64,000 bases of DNA from Punctularia strigosozonata HHB-11173 SS5 (Eukaryota; Basidiomycota; Agaricomycetes; Corticiales; Punctulariaceae): the NCBI RefSeq assembly GCF_000264995.1, contig NW_006767439.1:1550903-1614902 (forward strand). The letters are read 5' to 3'. Shown here piece after piece: positions 1 through 10,523 of the stretch. Within the stretch, counting starts at the first letter, position 1. Every line of letters starts with the position of its first letter. The notes beneath the pieces are model-generated. The model saw nothing but the letters and a program-made list of their open reading frames with translations, did no database searches and had not been told where the DNA came from. Made by a program: the position numbers and the translations under genes.

Positions 1-1825
1 CCTCTCCGTGACGGCGCCGACGCGCGCCAGCCGTGGCACGGCCGCGACGCCGCTCCAGGCGACGATCATCTCACCCGCCGCACCTGCGCCAGCGATCACC
101 GACGCCGACTTTGCGAGCATGAGCCTGCTCGACGACGCATCCGCATCCGCCCAAGCTCCTACCCGCAGCCTGGACCAGCAACCACAGCAAGAGCAGAAGC
201 AGTCCGAGCAGCCGGCTGCCACCTCCTCGGATGCGTCCTCCCCCGCCTCCGGGCCCGTGGACGTCCCCCGCGCCACGCAACGCGCCAACGAGCTCGGGCC
301 CATCGGCTCTCCACCCCGCGGACTGACCGTTACCGGCGTCTCACCTCCGCCGAATTCGACGCCGGGTTCCGCAGGCTTTCCGGCCTCCCCTCCCGCCCCG
401 CCGCTCTCTACCTCGCCCTTCTCCGCGCCGGGCGCGCAGACCGCGTTCCGCGACGTCGACTTCCGCGCGCGCTCGGGCATGGCTGCCTCCCTCGGCGCGC
501 GGACCTGGATGGCGTCTTCCTCCTCGCACCCGACTCTCGGGAACGAAGAGGCGGTCGAGGACGCCGACCTGGAAGAGTTCATACCCGGCTCGCTCTCCGA
601 CCTCCTCACGCCCGAGGAACGCCAGCGCCGTCTGTCCCGCAACGCCAACGCCGCAGCGCGCCCGAAACCGTCCATGCTCGCCGCGCCCCAGCTGCGTCCC
701 GCCCCGTCGCACCACGCCGACTCCGGCGCGGGCGGGCACCGCTACTCGCGCTCCGTGCCGGGCGCGTCGCTCCTGAGCGACATCAAGTCGATCTGGGCGC
801 GGCCGGACGGAATGGCTCCCGGCTCGCCGGGCGCGATGGGCGGCGCGGGCGGAGTGGTGGGCGCGTCGCCCGGCGCGAGCCCCGGCCTCGCGCTCGGGAA
901 CGGCACCCCGTCCTCGTTCACGTCGCGCTCGCCGCCCGCGACGTCGGTGCCGATGCTCAGCCCGACGAACGCCTCCGCCGCGTTTTTGCCCGGCCTGCAC
1001 GCGCACTATGCGCAGGCGTACGGCCAGCGGCCCGGGCTCGTCGGCGCGTCGGCGTCGTTCAGCCTCGGCCAGGCGGGCGACGCCGCGAACGTCAACGGCG
1101 GCAGCGTCGCCGCGTTCTCCCCGCCGCGGGCGGCGAACGGCTTCGTGCGCCCGCCGCTGTCCGCCGCGCCGTCCGACCCGACGTTCCTCCGCGCCTCGGC
1201 GCTCGCGCACCCGCAGTCACAGTCGCAGACGCTCTCCCAAACCCTCGCCGCGCAGCACCTGCAACAGCAACAATACCCGCACGCGGGCGTACCCGCGCTG
1301 GGCAACACCGCGGACTTGGACTACGGGGCAGGCGGCGGGGCAGGCGCGCTGCTGTCGCCCTCCGCGCGCGCGCTGCAGGCGCACGCGCCGGGCCAGTCGC
1401 TCCCTCAGGGGCTCGCCGCCGGTTACTCGCGCATCCACGCGCGCCCGCCGGCGTTCGGCGTCGGCAGCCCGAGCCCCGCGGCCGGGGTCGCGTTCAGCCC
1501 GGGCAGCAAGACGGGCGGCGGGATCGGCTACGCGGAGTGGGCAAGCTCGGGCGGGGGCGTGGGCGTGGGCGGCGGCGGGGCGGAGAACGGGCTCGGGCTG
1601 GAGAGCATGTTCTCGCGCTTGTCGTCGTTCTCGGCGGCGTCGAAGGCGGGCGCGAGGAGCGTGAGCGGCGGGGCGCAGGCGCAGGCGGGGAGGGGGTACG
1701 GGGCGCAGGCGCAGGCGCAGACGCAGACGCAGACGCAGGTGCAAGGGGGGACGCCGTTGAGCCCGCTCAGCAAGCCGGCTTTTACGGGCGACGACGACGA
1801 CGTGCTGTTCAGCTTCGATCATTGA
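1..1825 (+). CDS. C-terminal part of a low-complexity protein, probably a fungal CCCH zinc-finger protein (5' end outside window)
   Basis: The reading frame is open from the left edge to a stop at 1823-1825. Its first possible initiator is a GTG at 8, so the true start lies upstream of the window. About 606 residues are visible, very rich in Ala, Ser, Pro, Gly and Gln, with no globular domain. Two conserved-looking islands stand out: LEEFIPGSLSDLLTPEERQR (residues about 190-210) and SLLSDIKSIWARPDG (about 255). I associate the LTPEER-type island with fungal CCCH-type RNA-binding proteins whose zinc fingers lie N-terminally, but no finger is inside this window, so the family call is tentative. 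The C-terminus ends in an acidic GDDDDVLFSFDH. GC-rich wobble positions make the opposite strand and other frames look open; those are shadows. Confidence 0.55.
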   Translation, partial: LSVTAPTRASRGTAATPLQATIISPAAPAPAITDADFASMSLLDDASASAQAPTRSLDQQPQQEQKQSEQPAATSSDASSPASGPVDVPRATQRANELGPIGSPPRGLTVTGVSPPPNSTPGSAGFPASPPAPPLSTSPFSAPGAQTAFRDVDFRARSGMAASLGARTWMASSSSHPTLGNEEAVEDADLEEFIPGSLSDLLTPEERQRRLSRNANAAARPKPSMLAAPQLRPAPSHHADSGAGGHRYSRSVPGASLLSDIKSIWARPDGMAPGSPGAMGGAGGVVGASPGASPGLALGNGTPSSFTSRSPPATSVPMLSPTNASAAFLPGLHAHYAQAYGQRPGLVGASASFSLGQAGDAANVNGGSVAAFSPPRAANGFVRPPLSAAPSDPTFLRASALAHPQSQSQTLSQTLAAQHLQQQQYPHAGVPALGNTADLDYGAGGGAGALLSPSARALQAHAPGQSLPQGLAAGYSRIHARPPAFGVGSPSPAAGVAFSPGSKTGGGIGYAEWASSGGGVGVGGGGAENGLGLESMFSRLSSFSAASKAGARSVSGGAQAQAGRGYGAQAQAQTQTQTQVQGGTPLSPLSKPAFTGDDDDVLFSFDH

Positions 1826-2367
1826 GCGGGGCGTGCTCCTCAGCCCATCAAAACCAAACGAAAAAATTGCAAGTCAACGAAAACCGGACCGCCTGCCGTC
1901 GGACCATCACATCTCGGGACCTTGGAATGGCCTCCTTCCCTCCCTCTTCCCAATGCAATTGTCTTTCTTCGCGCCCCTCTTGTCCTCGTAATGTCTCCTC
2001 CTGCCATTGCCTTGTCTCATACTCTTCAGCTAATGTACACAACCCAATTCACCCATCACCGCTTGGCTTGCGCGTCTGCCCATCGCCCCTGCTCGAGTTC
2101 TTCTCCTCTCCCAATCTCCGTCTATTTTGTGTGCGTGATACTGTCATCATTCTTGACTCTGTCCATGTCCATGTGTGTGCGTGTTGTCGTGCGTGTGCGT
2201 CTCATTCCATGTGACCCGAAGGTATATATATATATAACCGCAGTGGTACTGTCGATGTGTAGGCGCCGAGAGCGCGCCGTAATTGTATCTATATGCAGTC
2301 TCTCTTCCCCTCGGGCAGCCAGTTCTACGACGTTCATGACCCGCGACAGCACTTCGGATCGGAACGT
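1826..2367. other. Intergenic: convergent 3' ends, no gene seen
   Basis: This is the 3' flank of the upstream gene and of the minus-strand secreted-protein gene. It holds a TATATATATATA run near 2223-2236 and pyrimidine-rich stretches. Its right part (from about 2220) is recognisably similar to 3530-3656, the 3' flank of the paralogous secreted-protein gene. Confidence 0.5.
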
Positions 2368-2654
2368 TCACGGGCACTGCTTGTTACAGAAGCTACCCTA
2401 TAAACACCCCAACAACCGCGGTCAAAAAGTGTGTCGGGGAAGAGCTCGAAGATGACGACAGGACTCACGTCTTCGCCGCAGCAGATACAGCGCGAGCAGG
2501 TTAATCCGCAGTGGTTGGGCGCTCCGGCGACGCATGCGCGTTCGGTGAGGCGGTCGAGGTAGGTTGCGGATGCCGAGGCTGGAGTTGCGGAGAGGAGGAG
2601 GGCGGTGAGCATGGCGAGGATCGCTGGTAGGCTGGTGATGGTAAGAAACTTCAT
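2368..2654 (-). CDS. Small secreted cysteine-rich protein, copy 1 (71 aa, 8 Cys)
   Basis: The model is complement(join(2368..2397,2469..2654)): exon 1 has 62 codons, then a 71-nt GTGAGT...TAG intron, then a 10-codon exon ending in TGA. The protein starts MKFLTITSLPAIL with a clear signal peptide (hydrophobic core, then ATPASASA). The mature part is only about 41-45 residues. All eight cysteines follow the pattern C-x7-C-x3-C-x2-C-x-CC-x6-C-x3-C, and the last two lie in the tiny second exon. The start is the MKF methionine, because the paralog at 3657-3948 aligns from exactly there. A TATAAAG box (2741-2747, minus strand) lies about 90 bp upstream. I do not recognise the family. A knottin-like effector or secreted peptide is plausible, but the function is unknown. 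Confidence 0.8.
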
Positions 2655-3656
2655 CGCGGTGGTATAGCGGCGGGCGTTCCGGATGCGAAGTCGAGGTTCG
2701 CGAGGCAACGGGGGCTCCAGGTCATGCGATATCTTGCCAGCTTTATATGTTCACCTTTGAGGCCATGTTTTCTGGTATACGATACGTTCTCGCGCCGATA
2801 GCTGTCACCGGCGGGGGGCGGCAATCCACGGCGGGATATCGATGCTGATAACGGGAGGGCGTTGGTCCTCGCGGGGACGGGAGACTGCATCTCGGAGCGA
2901 CTTGGCGTGGACCACGGGTTGTCAAGCAGCACCAGAAGGTGTTATCGAGTAGTATGGCGCGCCTGGGTCAAGTGAGATGGCATGCTGCGTATTGACAGCG
3001 CCCAGAGTTCAAACTTATTGGCAGATGCACGCGCATTGGATTGATCTCGACTGCGCGTATAAATTCAACCCGGGATAACGGTGTTTATGCAACCGTCGGA
3101 GTCACGTCGGCACTCAATGCGGCCACGATTCAGTAGAGGGTATTTTTTCGGCCATGGTGTCCTTGGAGGAGGAGGAAGGGAAGACAGCAGTGTTCGAAGT
3201 TTATTAGACGGTGGTCCACATCAGATTCAAGTCGGCGAGCGGGTTGGGGGATCCAATGGACGACACCACATAATTCTATCCATCTCTGGAACTCTTGATT
3301 TCTTGGATAGGCGGTGAGCTTGCGCTTCTTGACGGGAGGAAGGGAGGTGGGGAGCTTGATGGGACCTAGCCGCAGAAATATAATGCCAAGGAATACTGAT
3401 CGTGAGAATGATTTTGGAAGACTCCGCGATTGACTGTGGGAAGCCCTCCTTTCTGCCTTCACGCTCATCTCTCTTCGCTAGGTCCTGATTCTGACCACAA
3501 CACGTCTCGTTTGATGTGCCCCCAAAGATATAGATACACACACGCAGCGGTGCTTGATACATAGGGTCGAGAGCGTGGCATAACCGTATCTAGTCTCCAC
3601 TTTGCAACGAGCTCTGTCACGACCCGCGAAGAAAACCCTCGGGAAGCATAGGGCTT

Positions 3657-3948
3657 TCACGGGCACGCCTTGGCACAGAAGCTACCCTGGAAACGAACGA
3701 GAGAGACATAGTCAGCGAAGGCATCCGGGACGCAGACCGGGAGCGATGAGACGCACGTCTATGTCGCAGCAGATGCAGTGAGAACAAGTGATGCTGCAGT
3801 GGTTGGGTGCGCCGGCGATGCAGGCACGCTCGGTGAGGCGGTCGAAGTAGGTCGCGGATGCGGAGGCTGTCGTCGCGGAGAGGAGGAGGACGGCAAACAT
3901 GGCGAGGGCCACCGGCATGGCTGTGATGGTGCGAGAGTCGAACTTCAT
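3657..3948 (-). CDS. Small secreted cysteine-rich protein, copy 2 (73 aa, 8 Cys)
   Basis: The model is complement(join(3657..3686,3757..3948)), with a 70-nt GTGCGT...CAG intron at the same codon as in copy 1. It encodes MKFDSRTITAMPVALAMFAV, a signal peptide, then ATYFDRLTERACIAGAPNHC and the same eight-cysteine spacing, ending ID|GSFCAKACP. It is roughly 70% identical to copy 1 in the mature region. Conservation of the ten-codon second exon across the two copies strongly supports the splice model, because the unspliced tails differ completely. A CATAAAG box lies at 4044-4050 on the minus strand. Function unknown. Confidence 0.8.
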
Positions 3949-4384
3949 CGTGCGTGGTGAACGGCGAGTGCTTTCGGAGAGTTCGAAGTTGAAGGTGAGG
4001 TTGCTCGCGTACGATGGCTCCCCTATCCTGCGATGACCGCCAGCTTTATGAGGTTGATTGGGTCGGCGTTCCTGGGATGCGGACCGTGAGCATCGTGGAG
4101 ACATCAAGAGCTATCATAGAGCGGGCCACTGATTGCGGGTCGGTTCTACGAGAAGCCGGTTCTCCTGGGATGCGAGTGACCTGACCTCGAGCCGCGAGCT
4201 GTCAATCGGCTCGGGCAACAAGTGACATTCTGATCCAGGCAAGGTGGCGGGACTGGGTTGATTGATACCATGCTGCGTATTGACAGCGCCGACGTCCGTG
4301 AATCATCGTCGTTGGCAGATGCGCGCAGGGGAGGGCCGATAGCACTGACAGTGATTGTGTAACTGCTGGGCTAATGCGACTGCC

Positions 4385-4491
4385 CGTCCTCGACGCAGCA
4401 ATAGGATGTCGATCTTGAGCATGTCTCTCATCAAAGCCGGAGAGCCGGATGCGGACGGCACACATACACGAGATGTTTTTGCGTTTCACCA
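4385..4491. repeat. Diverged direct repeat upstream of the CHAT gene (partner at 8410-8530)
   Basis: It begins GTCCTCGACGCAGCAAT and continues with GATCTTGA, GAGA-CGGATGCGGAC and ACG-GAGATGT blocks that recur in order at 8410-8530, just 3' of the CHAT stop codon. Similarity is about 70-75% by eye. It may be the relic of the 3' flank of a lost tandem CHAT gene, or a small dispersed element. Confidence 0.5.
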
Positions 4492-4916
4492 GTTTTCGAT
4501 CTACTTTTGAGCTGACCGAGAGCGCGAAAGCCAGTTCCCGAGGCCTCGCCTCGGGGAGCTTCGGAGTGCAATGGTTTCCTTTTCCGACTGCTGAAGCTTA
4601 CTGCCACTCACACCGCGTGATCTATATCTACCTGGCTTTTTGATTGTATAACCCCAGTACTGATGACTGTTCGAACTCATCTAATAGTAACTGCAGGCCA
4701 TTCATTCCTGTGCCATGTTTCTATGCATGGCTGTACCATATGCTCTACTATGCACGATGTATCACGCTGGTTCACGGCACTATTCATACTACAGATGCAC
4801 TGATGGTGGAGACACAGACACTATATTTATCCAATTCTTCCTGATTGATGTATCTTCTCCGAGGTTATAAGCCAGGAGCCTCCATCGTACCTATCGCCAA
4901 CCATCCACCACGCGCA

Positions 4917-7900
4917 ATGGGCTCCCTGGCTCCTGGTGTGTATGTATTCTTATATTACGCGCTCATCCAGAACTGATGCAAGGGCAGCGCACTCGTTTGT
5001 ACATCTCGACGTAGAGAATATCAAGCTGATGCGGCGGCACTTCATCGCGTTCATCGATGCATCCGTCGCCGCCGTTCACCTGATACTCCGCTCGCAACAT
5101 TGTTCAGCCATCGACCGTGATCTGCATTACCGGCTAGCCACACAACTGATCTCTCGCTACGAAGAAGCCGGCGGAGATGAACGGCTTGAAGAACCGATTG
5201 ATATACTTCGGGCGCTTTTACGCTGCCCGGAATTGCAGCAGGAGCAGAGAATACAAGCGACGGAGACCCTCGCGCGGGCGCTGACACTCGAACACAGCCG
5301 TAGCGGCATTGAAGATGCTCTCATAAATGCCAAACAGCTCTCTGACTCCGCCATGTTCATGCGAAAAGACCTGGGTCTCGACTCGGTGATGGGTCTTGGA
5401 CTTCGAGCGATGGTTCTCACCCGTCTGTGGATCACCAAGATGATGACAAACGATGTAGTAGCTCTGGAGCTAGAGTCGTGCCTGAGCGGCCTTCGACAGT
5501 ACGTGTCAAGCCCAGAGTGTGCGGGAAGGGCTTCTACACTCATGGTACTTTCTCGCTGCCTTGCGATCCAAGGAATGGGTCGTAAAGACTTCCACGCTGT
5601 CGATGCTGCCGTGCTATACGCTCGCGATGCATGTAAACGCGGCCTCGCATTGTCGTCTGCCACCTCTCATCATCACCTGGGTAATTTGGCGTTAATACTG
5701 CATCGTCGATTCTCACAGGTTCATGCCGACAGGCCCGAGCTGGATGAGTCTATCACACTCTTTCAACGAGTTATCGAGATGAGAACCGATATCCAGCCCC
5801 CGCTTCGGTATGAAAGCTACTACGCCTTGGCCCTGCTCACGCGTTATGAGAAGAGAGGATCTGTGGACGACCTCGACGAAGCCATCCGTCTTGTGCGAGC
5901 CTACATTGGTACCCATGCGGAGAACTCGCTCCATGTATGGCACAATCGATATGTTTTAGGCGTGACGCTGTGGCGAAGATTCGAGCGGTATGGTGCTCAC
6001 GCGGACTTCGACGAAGCCTTACAATGTGCGCAACAATGCTACAAGTCCTCGCGCGCAGATCAATCCCGTGCTGTCGCGAGTATATCAATGATATGTGATC
6101 TTTATAGCATCTCACTGGTGAAACAACGTCGGTTGGGAATGCCGTACGATGTGAAACTGCTCATCGAAGCCTGCGACGCAGGCCGCGAACATCTGGCGAT
6201 GCAACCTCCTGGAACATTGCACAGATACGAAGCGCTTTCGTACCTAGCACGGTTCCTTAATGCCCTCGGCTCCCTGACCCGTTCCAGATCTCTGCTAAAG
6301 GAGGCTGCCCAACGTGGCCAAGAAGCATTGCGGCTTTGTGCTGCTGGGTATACAAACCTGGCCGAGATACATAATATCATGGCAGACACAATGCAGGAAT
6401 TATACGATCTGGTTGGAGATGTCGCTTATATCGATACAGCCATTGAGCACCGATGCATGTCCTTGAAGATTTCATCCACAATACCAGCAGCATACGCTAC
6501 TTTCTGCGTCGGACTCGCCGAAGATTATCATGCTCGATTCAAGGCAATCCAATATAGACAAGATCTCGTCGAGTGTATGCAAGCTTACAGTAATGCCATC
6601 GATCATCCATACTCGTCAATCCTCGACCGCCTTGGATTCATTAGGCGATCACTTGCAATAGCTAAAGAAGCAGACGATACGCACTTTCTTACCAAGGCCT
6701 ATCAACGAGCGATGACACTTCTACCTCGCATTGCCTACCGCGGAATAAATATTCGCCACCGACTAGAGGCACTGAAGAGCATAAAGGATATACAGACCCT
6801 CGCCGTGGACGCTGCCATGCATGCCTTATCCATTGATCAACCGCGGCTCGCGGTCGAAAATGTAGAACACGGGCGGGCAATCCTATGGAATGGCGTCCTC
6901 GAGCTGCGCACCCCGTTCGAGGGCCTCCCATCTGAGCTATCGCTCCGCTTGCGGGAGGTCTCCCGGATCCTATACGAAGCTGAAATGAACGAGTCGCAAA
7001 ACGTCACCGAGGGCGAAGCATCCAGACTACGAAAGCTCGTTGACGAGTTCGAGAGACTCGTAGAAGAAGCTCGAGCTAGTCCCGGATTTGAGCGCTTTCT
7101 GCTCCCCCCAGGCTTTGAGCACCTACGAAAGGCTGCCTCTGGAGGACCCGTGGTGCTTCTAATTACCACAGAAGTTATTGCGCACGGAATAGTGATCCCA
7201 TCGGATAGCTCTGAGCCTTATGTCGTGCCGTTGCCCGACGCCGGCATCGCGCGCGTATCGCAGTGGTCGAGGACGCTATCGCAAGCACAGCGAGCTACAC
7301 GGAGTGCGGTCGACGGCGAATACCAAGGGAGCTATAGAGACAATCGGATCCTCGTCAAACATCGTAATATGACCGTGAAGGGACTCTCCCAAGTACTGCA
7401 AGACCTGTGGACGGATGTCGTAGATCCAATCCTGAAATCTTTAAAACTTCCCGTAAGCTATTGCCGTTTATCCCGAGTAAACATCACTAATCACTCATTG
7501 TCGGTATGTCCTCGATGCTCAGCAAAGGCGCGGAGAAGTACACGCGCGCCCACGATTATGGTGGTGCCCAACAGGCGAGTTCGCCTTCTTGCCGCTCCAC
7601 GCTGCGGGGACTGCGTCGGGGCTATGCACCTCGGACTTCGTCGTTTCCTCCTACATCCCGTCGCTGAGTGTCCTTGTCGAAGCCCGTCGTCAACGCCAGG
7701 TTTCTTCTGCCGATGCATACGTCCTGCTCGTTGCACAGCCAAACGTCCCAGGAGTCCAGCCTTTACCAATGGCCGCGAGGGAGGTGTCGCAGTTAGCGGC
7801 CATACATCCTCAGCACCGTCTCGTATGCATCGACAAGGATATTGGTGACGCGGATAGCTGGGATGCCGTCACGGTAGATGTGGTACGCGAAGCGATCCAG

Positions 7901-8383
7901 AAAGCTTCTGTCGTGCACCTTGCTTGCCACGCCAAACAGGATAAAGACGATCCGCTCAGCAGCGGTTTCGTACTGAATGGCGGCAGTCTGACGATAGCGG
8001 ATATCGCTCGCGCTAGGATGCCTCGAGCATTCTTCGCCTTTCTTAGCGCTTGTGAGTCGGCAGCAGGGGACGAATGTCTGCCTGATGCAATCGTGCATCT
8101 CGCGGGATCAATGCTTTTCGCAGGGTTCAAGTCCGTAGTCGGTACTATGTGGTGAGTCGATCTCATCCCGCGAAGGAAAGTAACTCATTCTCGATCATTA
8201 TTCAGGGAGATGTACGATGTAGACGGTCCGGCGGTAGCGACAGAGGTTCACCAGGCCTTGGTGGATGGTGGGTATCGCGATCCCAGCTTCATCCCTCGAG
8301 CACTAGACTCTGCTATTCGCAAACTCCGTGAAAGCGGGCTACCGCCAGAGCGGTGGGCAACGTACACTCATATGGGGATCTGA
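4917..8383 (+). CDS. TPR-CHAT domain protein (caspase-like peptidase fold), about 1096 aa
   Basis: The preferred model is join(4917..4935,4988..7452,7523..8151,8206..8383). The ATG at 4917 lies about 50 bp after a TTATAAG box, and a 52-nt GTGTGT...CAG first intron removes an out-of-frame segment. The alternative is an unspliced start at ATG 4942. Residues up to about 750 are helical, TPR-like repeats with recurrent A..L.LA..LA patterns and paired helices. The C-terminal CHAT domain contains LWWCPTGEFAFLPLHAAG, the catalytic-type histidine in VVHLACHA (about residue 959) and the cysteine in FLSACESAAGD (about 1002), then SVVGTMW split by a 54-nt intron. Both dyad residues are present, so it could be proteolytically active. 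CHAT/TPR proteins are strongly expanded in agaricomycetes; their substrates there are unknown. Confidence 0.85.
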
Positions 8384-8409
8384 AGTGTTCGGTACTACTT
8401 ATGCAAGCG

Positions 8410-8530
8410 GTCCTCGACGCAGCAATCAATCGGTAGGCTATCGATCTTGACCGTGACCCGATCCCTCCCCAAAAGCCTGAGAGACGGATGCGGACCGCAC
8501 ACAGACGCGAGATGTCCTTGAGTTTTATTA
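8410..8530. repeat. Diverged direct repeat downstream of the CHAT gene
   Basis: This is the partner of 4385-4491. It starts 27 bp after the CHAT stop codon, so it belongs to the 3' flank of that gene. See the finding on flanking repeats. Confidence 0.5.
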
Positions 8531-8755
8531 GATGTGGTCTGACAACCGGTTTACAAGTTGTGAAAAGGAAGGAGAACAAAGTGAATGGCCGACCTTCACG
8601 CGGCGAAGCCGAGACCGAAATGCAGTCCAATGGTTCGTGGGAATAACATGAACTCGTATGACTCCTTGGTTCGTCGCCTTTCGTCTCTGTATCGTCTCAC
8701 AAGTTCCCTCCTAGACCTGTTCGTTACCTTCATCGCTTGTGATCGGGATCATAAT

Positions 8756-10523
8756 ATGGCAGAAACAGAACGTGAGGAGACGAATTTCAAGATTGCTTGA
8801 TCGTTTTCACACATCGATCGTGATTCGTTTAGTAGCAGGGCGCTCGGAGACAGCGCCTCACTGTCCTTCTTGCCGGTGTTCGGAAGGATTCATCATTCCG
8901 CATGGTTATGAGTACGATGAAGAGGAGAGACAAGGCTCCGCTCGCTTCGAGGACTCTATAGACTCTCTTGAAGACCGTATCGAGCACCTCGTCGCGCGAT
9001 TGTACGAGCTACGCCGGCAAAGAAACGCCCTAACCCCTATCAATCGCCTACCTCCCGAGATCCTCCTCAACATCTTCCTCCATTTCCGCGCCATATCTTG
9101 GTACACCCATCCGCGATGGGTCGAAATCTCCCATATCTGCTCCATGTGGCGCAATATAGCCCTGTCCAGCTCGGTGCTGTGGAACACATTGGACCTCCGA
9201 TATCCGAAGCTGACGAAAGAGCTGATTCGACGTTCCCGGGGCGTTCCCGTTCATGTGCATCGCGCTAGCACAGCCATTCTCGGTCTTCCCTTTCTGGACC
9301 CTTCCATACCCATCGCCTCTATCGATGTCGCCGTTTATTGCGCCCATATTCCAGCGGTGCTGGGAGTTCCCTTTGGACAGTTATCCCAACTGAAAGAGCT
9401 CGAGGTCACGATGCTTGAATTCCCCTTCCGTGGGCCCTATTTACACAATGAATTGACCCAGCAGTACCCTTGCCTTCAAGTGATTCGCTTGCATCGGTGT
9501 CATCTTGATTGGACCTCCCCGTTGCTGAATACCCCTACTCACTTGCGGGTTATTGAGATTACAGACTCCCCGAGTTACATGTTCTTACAAGACTTGTATC
9601 ATCGACCCTTCCGCCACGTCTTGACAGTCCTGAGCCACCAACAGAAGCTAGAGTATCTCGAGCTTGATCGTGCTCTACCCTTCCTCAATCCCTCAAACCT
9701 CGGCAACATACCCGCGCAACGAGTGTCGCTACCAAACCTGCGATACCTACGAATCCACGATAACGCATCCGAGATGCTGTTCCTCTTTTCACGTCTCCGC
9801 CTCCCTCCTGGTTGCACTGTGGTTTTGAATATCGCGGAAGAGAGCGGGGATAACGCCGCGGATCGTTTCGTGCCGTCAATCGACTTGCTTTCCTTCACGG
9901 AATCCGTTCTGGCTCACGCACGCGATTATCGAGAGTCATCCTTGATGATATCTTGGGCAGGGTCCCTGACATTGGTCTGCGTAGATGGCCATCGCGTCGG
10001 TGACCAGACACCCCCTAGGATAGAGTGCTCGTGGCCGATCCCTCGCGATGAGGACCCTCGTGCGTACACGGCAGTACTTGGGCCCTCCATCGGCGCGCTC
10101 TCGGTTTCGAAGATCCGTATAACAGTGGGACCTGTGCGCACGCGACTAGAGCATGAACACTGGCGACAGCTCTTCGGCAACCTTAACAACGTATCTACCC
10201 TCCGCGTGTCTATGAACTACAATAACCTCCTCGGCACTCTTCGAGCCCTTGCAGACTTCGACGCCGATACGCCCCGGATGCTTCCCCACATGCACACCCT
10301 CGAGATAGCCGCCCTCAGATCCGTCACATTGGCGTCGCAGTCTGACCAGCGTGCCGCTGTCGAGGAGATTGCTCATCACTTGGAGCACCGATCCACGGAC
10401 GGCGTGTTCGAGAGATTGTACATCTGCGAGGACGTGAGGGAGAGTACAGAATGGATACGAGTTCGTATGGAGGGCGTAGCCTCGATGGTTGTATGGGGAG
10501 CCGACCTCAGAAAATGGATGTAG
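8756..10523 (+). CDS. F-box domain protein, agaricomycete type (about 566 aa)
   Basis: The preferred model is join(8756..8771,8839..10523), starting MAETE, with a 67-nt GTGAGG...CAG intron. The continuous frame has no upstream ATG (its first codon at 8739 is GTG), so a short first exon is needed; total length is divisible by three. A basic coiled-coil-like stretch (SLEDRIEHLVARLYELRRQR) precedes the F-box: NRLPPEILLNIFLHF, then WVEISHICSMWRNIALSSSV and LWNTLDL. The rest has degenerate leucine-rich segments typical of these proteins (LKELEVTMLEFP, LEYLELDRALPF, LPNLRYLRIHD). F-box proteins recruit targets to SCF ubiquitin ligases through Skp1. The target here is unknown, and these genes are highly expanded and fast-evolving in agaricomycetes. 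Confidence 0.85.

Larger units (their letters stand above)
2220..4340. repeat. Tandem segmental duplication of about 0.8 kb carrying the secreted-protein genes
   Basis: The segments of roughly 2220-3030 and 3530-4330 are diverged direct copies offset by about 1.29 kb. Matching points are the 3' flanks (GAGAGCG-containing block), the coding exons, the ATAAAGCTGGC promoter block (about 2737-2747 and 4040-4050) and an upstream 20-mer TGCTGCGTATTGACAGCGCC at 2983 and 4271, followed in both copies by GGCAGATGC. The duplication therefore included promoter and terminator. Confidence 0.75.

Noticed and set aside
341-1822. Long open frames on the minus strand and in frame 3 within the first gene
   Set aside because: They are Arg/Ala-rich shadows caused by GC-rich wobble positions of the plus-strand gene and have no conserved motifs.
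4936-4941. Start of the CHAT frame at 4936 and of the F-box frame at 8739
   Set aside because: Both are GTG codons. A eukaryotic ATG start with a short first exon (4917; 8756) fits splice signals and phase better.
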